Below are positions 59,852 to 64,000 of a DNA stretch of 64,000 bases, piece by piece; positions within the stretch are counted from its first letter, which is position 1; each line of letters opens with the position of its first letter. Source of the stretch: Talpa occidentalis (Eukaryota; Chordata; Mammalia; Eulipotyphla; Talpidae); assembly GCF_014898055.3 (NCBI RefSeq), contig NW_023604295.1, positions 92,705,591 to 92,769,590 on the forward strand, in the 5' to 3' direction. The notes under the pieces were generated by a model, which made no database searches, was not told the DNA's origin, and saw nothing but the letters and a program-made list of their open reading frames with translations. A program made the position numbers and the translations under genes.

Positions 59852-60435
59852 TGTTATAGGACAGGGAGAGGGGCAGCCCAAACCCCGCAAACCTGCCTAT
59901 TCTAAATGGGTTCTGCCATCCGCCGCATCAACAGAAAACATAGGAGACTTTAAGGGGAAGGAACTTTAATAAAACTAGGAAACAATACAGGTAAGGCAGA
60001 GTCTAGTTTCTAAATGAAGCACCCAAAGTTACCCGTCCCCTCATGGGTAAAAGTCCATCCAAATGGGACTGGCCCAGAGCAAGGCCCCAAAGCCTGCCAC
60101 AAGTCTAAAGCATCTTCCAGTGGGGACCCACAGAAAAGGGCCAGAAACAACCAGACAAGCCCGGAAGGAAAGGAGCAAAATCAACATCAAGATAAAAGCT
60201 GCCATTATCCCCTCCCCATGGGTCTCACCCACATCTGTGTCACCCAGTCCACAACCAAAAGACAAGCGCAGTTTCTTCACGTGTCTCTAGGCTCCATGTG
60301 CCTCCTCCAGGTCTCCTGGCTCCATCCTGCTTCCTTCCTTAGTCTCTTCTGCAGCTTCTCTTCTTCCTGCTCAGCTCCACCCTCCCTTGGGTGGGGCAGG
60401 GAACCTCCCCCTTTCCTGGGGACCACCCTGTTACA
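59852..60435 (-). mobile_element. Candidate solo LTR inside L1
   Basis: A 584-bp G+C-richer block interrupts the L1. It starts TGTTATAGGACAGGG and ends CCCTGTTACA, so it has TG...CA ends and a short inverted repeat around ACAGGG/CCCTGT. On the minus strand ATTAAA lies about 470 bp in, where an LTR signal would sit, which suggests minus orientation. Neighbouring bases give no clean target duplication, and the L1 target itself contains a TGTTA, so the exact ends are uncertain. The 141-codon frame at 60014-60439 is a by-product. Confidence 0.5.
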
Positions 60436-61084
60436 ATAACACTAATTGAAATAATACATCAATACAGTAAGTGGCAGGCAGGTTTCAAAATTAATTTACA
60501 AAAGTCATCTGTGTTTCTATATGCAAGAAATGATTTATAAGTGTAAGAAATCAAGAAAATATTTGCAATTGCATCAAAATAATTAAATATGTAGGGATAA
60601 ACTTAACAAAGGAAATGAAGGAACTGTTCAATGACAATACTGTTAAAATAAATAAAAATAATATATGAAAAGAAATAGAAAGATACTTCCTGGTCATGGA
60701 CTGGAAGAATGAATGTGGTCAAAATGGTCATATTACCCAAAGCAATATAAAAATCCAGTGGAATCTCTTTCTTTTTTAATTTTCTTACATAATTGTTCTT
60801 TTATTTGTACAACATTTGCATTCTCCCCTTAGGTTTAATTCACAAAAGGAACAATTTACACTGCTGGTGGGAATGCAAACTGGTCAAACCACTATGCAAA
60901 GCAGTGTGGAGAACCCTCAAATTACTAAAAATGGAGCTAAAATATGACCTAGCAATTCCAATCCAATTTCTACCAAAATTTCAATGGCATGCTTCAAAGA
61001 AATAGAACAGACATTACAGATCTTTGTATGGAATCATGAAGATCCCAAATAGCAAAGACATTCTCACAAAAATAAGGAGAATGA

Positions 61085-61371
61085 GGGCCTCCCCTGGTGG
61101 CTCAAGCAGTTGAGTGCCTTGCTGTGAAGCTGTCCACAGCCTCTTCGGTGCCAGTTTGTTCCTGGCAGGCCAGCAAGGATCCCACATGGCACGGCAGACC
61201 TCCTCTGTCTCACCCACTGCTCCCCTCAGCAGTATAGTTTGTCAGTCTGCCTGTTCTGTTCCCCACTCTGTCTCTATGAATCCTCTCACCCTCCCATGCA
61301 TCTGGCTTGTACCCTGGTTCTTGTATAAATAAACAAACAAACAAACAAATAAATAAATATTTTTAAAAAAA
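61085..61371 (+). mobile_element. tRNA-derived SINE
   Basis: Sense copy, head GGGCCTCCCCTGGTGGCTC. The tail holds AAACAAACAAACAAACAAAT and then AATAAATATTTTTAAAA, without TCTTT. Left and right flanks share AAGGAGAA only, so the target duplication is uncertain. Confidence 0.92.
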
Positions 61372-62303
61372 GAGAGAAGGAGAAGAAGATGGAGGAGTAG
61401 AAGGGAGGTACTACTCCCTCCTTACTCACAGATTTCATACTACAATACAAAGCCATGCTAATAAAAATATAGTATGGTATTGGAATAAAAATAGGCACAC
61501 TGAAAAGCAGAATAGAATTCAGAACTCAGAAATAAACCCACACTTACATGGTGTGCTAATTTATACAAAGGGTCTAATAGTATACAATGGGAAAGAAGTT
61601 TTTTCAACATATGATGCTGAGAAAATGGATAGCTATATGTGAAACAGTGAAACTAGGTTACTGTCTCACATCATCTAAAAATTAACTCAGATGAATTAAA
61701 GATTTGAATGTAAGTCCCCAAAGCATTAAATTCCTAGAAAAATATTTTAAAAGAAGAAAATTTTAATAAAATCATGGGCAGAAATGCTAAACACCTCTAC
61801 ATAAAAGATTGTAACAAACATAAAAAGCTTTCAAATAAAACTAAAAGCATTAAGGTGCCTGCAAGCACTGTGAGTGAAAGTAGTTGAGGCCACATACTGA
61901 GTGTTAAAGACTGATAAAGCAACAGCAAAAGAGACAATAACCAAAACAAAGAGAAACCCCACCGACTCAGAGAAAATTTTTGCACACAACACTAATGATA
62001 AAGGACTGATCACAAAAATCTACAAAGAGCTGATGAGACTCAACAAAAACAAAGAAAATAATCCAGTCAAAAATGGGCAGAAGAGCTCAAAAGAAACTTC
62101 TCCAAAGAGGAAATGCAAATGGCCAACAGGGATATGAAAAAATGTTCAACATCACTTGTAATCAGGGAAATGCAAATCAAAACTACAATGAGATACCATC
62201 TCACACCAGTGAGAATGGCACATATTAAAAAAACTAGCAACAACAAATGTTGGCGAGGTTGTGGAGATAAAGAACTCTCCTGCACTGCTGGTCGGAGTGC
62301 AAA

Positions 62304-62687
62304 ATGGTCCAACCACTATGGAGAGCTGTGTGGAGATTCCTCAACCTACTAAAGATAGAGCTTCCATATAATCCAGCAATTCCACTCCTAGGTATTTACC
62401 CAAAGGACACAGAAACATCAATTCCAAAGAGCACCTGCACACCTATGTTTATAGCAGCACAATTTACAATAGCTAAGCTTTGGAAACAGCCCAAATGCCC
62501 AAAAATAGATGACTGGATCAAGAAGATGTGGTACATATACACCATGGAATATTACTCAGCATCCAAAAAAGATAAACACATGCAATTTGCAGCAACATGG
62601 ATGGAGCTGGAAGGGATCATGCTCAGCGAAATAAGCCAGAAAGAAAAAGAAAAATACCGGATGGTCTCACTCATAGCAGGAATCTAG
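62304..62687 (+). pseudogene. L1 ORF2 C-terminal fragment
   Basis: This 127-codon open stretch is the C-terminal end of L1 ORF2p, the reverse transcriptase/endonuclease that copies L1 RNA into DNA. It starts at an internal methionine after the zinc-knuckle-like region and shows the family phrases [22 protein letters not shown] and the end FAATWMELEGIMLSEISQ. The cysteine-rich part lies just upstream in another frame (GCG...C), separated by the break near 62,271. Catalytic domains are absent because the insertion is 5'-truncated, so it makes no working enzyme. It is not a host gene. Confidence 0.9.
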
Positions 62688-62776
62688 AAAACTTAAATAA
62701 GGGACCAGGAAAAAGAATAACTATAAGAAAGAAAATATCAGAATCAACAAACAACTATGAACCACAGACACTCTAT

Positions 62777-62793
62777 GGGGGGTGGGTGCGGGG
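62777..62793 (+). other. G-quadruplex motif in L1 3' UTR
   Basis: Four G-runs (GGGGGGTGGGTGCGGGG, the first run able to supply two) in the 3' UTR of the young L1. A G-rich tract here is a known feature of mammalian L1 3' UTRs. Folding is inference. Confidence 0.75.
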
Positions 62794-62964
62794 AAAGGAG
62801 GTCTTGGGGTCAAAATAAGGAGGTTTTAATTGTAAGGGGAATATAAAAATAAAATTTAAATAATAAAAAAAAAGAAAACCGTAAAATCAAAAAAAAAAAA
62901 AAAAAAGAACACTGATAAAGCAGATGGTGCCTGAGCCTAAACCTGATAAGAAAGTAAAAAAGAA

Positions 62965-63212
62965 GGGCCTCCCCTGGTGGCGCAGCGGTTGAGCGCTGGG
63001 CTGTGAAGCTTCCCGCAGCCTCTGCAGCCACTGGTTCGATCCCAGGCTGCCAGCTCGGGTCCCACATGACGCAGAGACCTCTCCTGCTGCGCCAGCTGCT
63101 CCTCTCAGCAGTGTACTTCGTCAGTCTGCCTGCTCTGGCTCTGGTGAATTCTTTCACCCTCCTGCGCTTCTGACTGTACCCAGTGCTTATAAAAATAAAT
63201 AAATCTTTTAAA
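62965..63212 (+). mobile_element. tRNA-derived SINE, young subfamily
   Basis: Sense copy with head GGCCTCCCCTGGTGGCGCAG, intact boxes and tail AATAAATAAATCTTTTAAAA. It is slightly short in the body, where the usual TGTTCTGTTCCC segment is missing near 63,129. Target duplication is not clear. Confidence 0.93.
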
Positions 63213-63709
63213 AAAGAGTATGAAAAGAGCGGATATATGAAGCAGACTCAGAGCAGTCCTAAAAACTGGCTCAGAGCACAGGACTTGCCGGAGGCTACTC
63301 TTCTGGAGTCTAGCTCGCTGCCCCCTTTGGACTCACACTGTTTCCAGCTAAAACCTCTCCTTGCTCCTCCATTCTGCATGCCTTGAACCGACCTGCACTC
63401 CCTGGCTCTGCTTCCAGCGAACCGGTGCCTTGCTCTCTGACAGCGGCACAAGCTGCTTATCAGCTCAATATCCTGGGGACCATCTGGATTGCGGGCCCTT
63501 GAACCTAGAGACTTTCACTGCCGGAGGATTTCCACCTGGGTAGAAGGCTGGCTAAGACACATCACGGCTACTGTCTTCAGTCAAAGATACTTTGGGAACT
63601 TGGGGTTGGCTTGCCTGTATGAACTTAAGTGTGTGTGTGAACAATATAGGAATAAAATTCTCTTTGAAAGCCAATTTCCGACTAAAGTCAATTAATCCCA
63701 CTCACGACA

Positions 63710-64000
63710 AAGGTATAAATGGCTAACTGGCCTATAAAAAATGCACACCATCACTTATCACCAGGGAAATAAAAATCAAAACCACCATGAGACACCACCT
63801 CACAGGAGTAAGAATGGTGTATATTAAAGTGACCAGAAACAAGCATTGGTGAGGGTGTGGGGAAAAAGGACCCCCCAGCCGACTGTTGATGAGCTATAAA
63901 CTGGTCTATTCCCTATGGAAAACAGTATATGGGCTTCTCAAAATATTTAAAATAGGTCCACTATATGATCTGACAATCTTTTCCTAAATACCAATCTTTA
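63710..64000 (+). mobile_element. L1 ORF2 C-terminal region, sense, continues off the window
   Basis: Sense sequence matching the ORF2 end (CACCATCACTTATCACCAGGG, then ACCACCATGAGACACCACC). It is more diverged than the copy at 61922. It probably continues the L1 at 58780-61868, with some L1 sequence lost at the LTR site. Confidence 0.78.

Larger units (their letters stand above)
58780..61868 (+). mobile_element. L1 ORF2 region, sense, decayed
   Basis: Sense ORF2 text from about 58,970 (AACTTAGAAGAAATGGAC) through 59,040-59,280, 59,440-59,840, 60,436-60,770 and 61,410-61,780 (ACAAAGCCATGCTAATAAAA). Later insertions include a short T-rich piece (about 59,781-59,830), a candidate LTR (59852-60435) and a SINE (61085). 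Near 60,775-60,957 a C-terminal ORF2 fragment is out of order, so a second L1 piece or a rearrangement lies there. Confidence 0.75.
61922..62910 (+). mobile_element. Young 5'-truncated L1
   Basis: The last roughly 990 bp of an L1 with poly(A) (to about 62,906) and a 12-bp target duplication ACTGATAAAGCA (61910-61921 and 62911-62922). It preserves the ORF2 C-terminal region with only two frame breaks that I can see, near 62,071 and 62,271. Each fits loss of one base. The 3' UTR (from 62,688) contains the G-run region typical of L1 (62777-62793). Intactness suggests it is the most recent L1 in the window. Confidence 0.93.
61869..63709 (+). mobile_element. Candidate LTR carrying L1 and SINE insertions
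   Basis: The ends TGTGAGTG (61869) and CACTCACGACA (63699-63709) are imperfect inverted repeats with TG...CA termini. AATAAA lies at 63651-63656, about 55 bp before the end. Without the L1 (61922-62910) and SINE (62965-63212) it is about 590 bp: 61869-61921, 62923-62964 and 63213-63709. The right part is G+C-richer than its surroundings. It sits between pieces of a sense L1. I found no exact target duplication, and the family is not identified. Confidence 0.55.

Noticed and set aside
60014..60439. 141-codon frame with proline- and serine-rich translation
   Set aside because: Coincides with the candidate LTR in L1; composition explains the open frame.
1..64000. A new multi-gene system (defence, biosynthetic or other)
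   Set aside because: No host protein-coding gene can be supported anywhere in the window; the organisation is that of mammalian intergenic or intronic repeats.

Overview
This window reads as placental-mammal nuclear DNA, AT-rich and without any protein-coding gene I can support. It is dense in LINE-1 (L1) relics, has about 38 copies of one tRNA-derived SINE family, a few LTRs, many microsatellites and one retrocopied piece of 28S rRNA. Almost every open frame longer than 60 codons is a SINE, L1 or LTR read by chance. I cannot name the species. The SINE head begins with the ggcctccctggtggcgcag motif, has tRNA-type A and B boxes, and ends in AATAAATAAATCTTT plus poly(A). It is not the SINE of ruminants, whales, pigs, camels, horses, carnivores or hedgehogs as I know them. 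The L1 style suggests a laurasiatherian, which is inference only.

Layout. 1-1289 is unassigned. 1290-2342 holds two copies of one LTR-like repeat head to head. 3147-4200 is an antisense L1 end with a GATA microsatellite. 4200-8395 is AT-rich with several SINEs. 8657-19495 is a stack of three antisense L1 copies, the last running to a recognisable L1 5' end, and all interrupted by SINEs and a sense L1 fragment. 19496-22032 is unassigned and AT-rich. 22711-25500 is a decayed sense L1. 25500-29200 is mostly unassigned, with two SINEs and a small local duplication. 29691-30157 is a 28S rRNA retrocopy with a perfect 17-bp target duplication. 30158-32590 is decayed sense L1. 34867-35487 is a SINE inside a SINE. 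38770-39650 is an L1 whose two halves lie in opposite directions. 42148-43315 is a SINE split by a 905-bp solo LTR with a 6-bp target duplication. 44799-45368 is an inverted SINE pair. 47120-50475 is antisense L1. 53460-54060 is a sense L1 end. 54665-54832 is a compound microsatellite with a hairpin. 58780-64000 is sense L1 carrying two candidate LTRs, one of which was later hit by a young L1 and a SINE.

Nothing here works as a pathway. What the window records is the order of mobile-element insertions. The most interesting pattern is in the SINEs: several copies that lack the normal TCTTT terminator carry a short extra sequence and a second poly(A) tract inside the target duplication. This looks like read-through transcription followed by retrotransposition (3' transduction).
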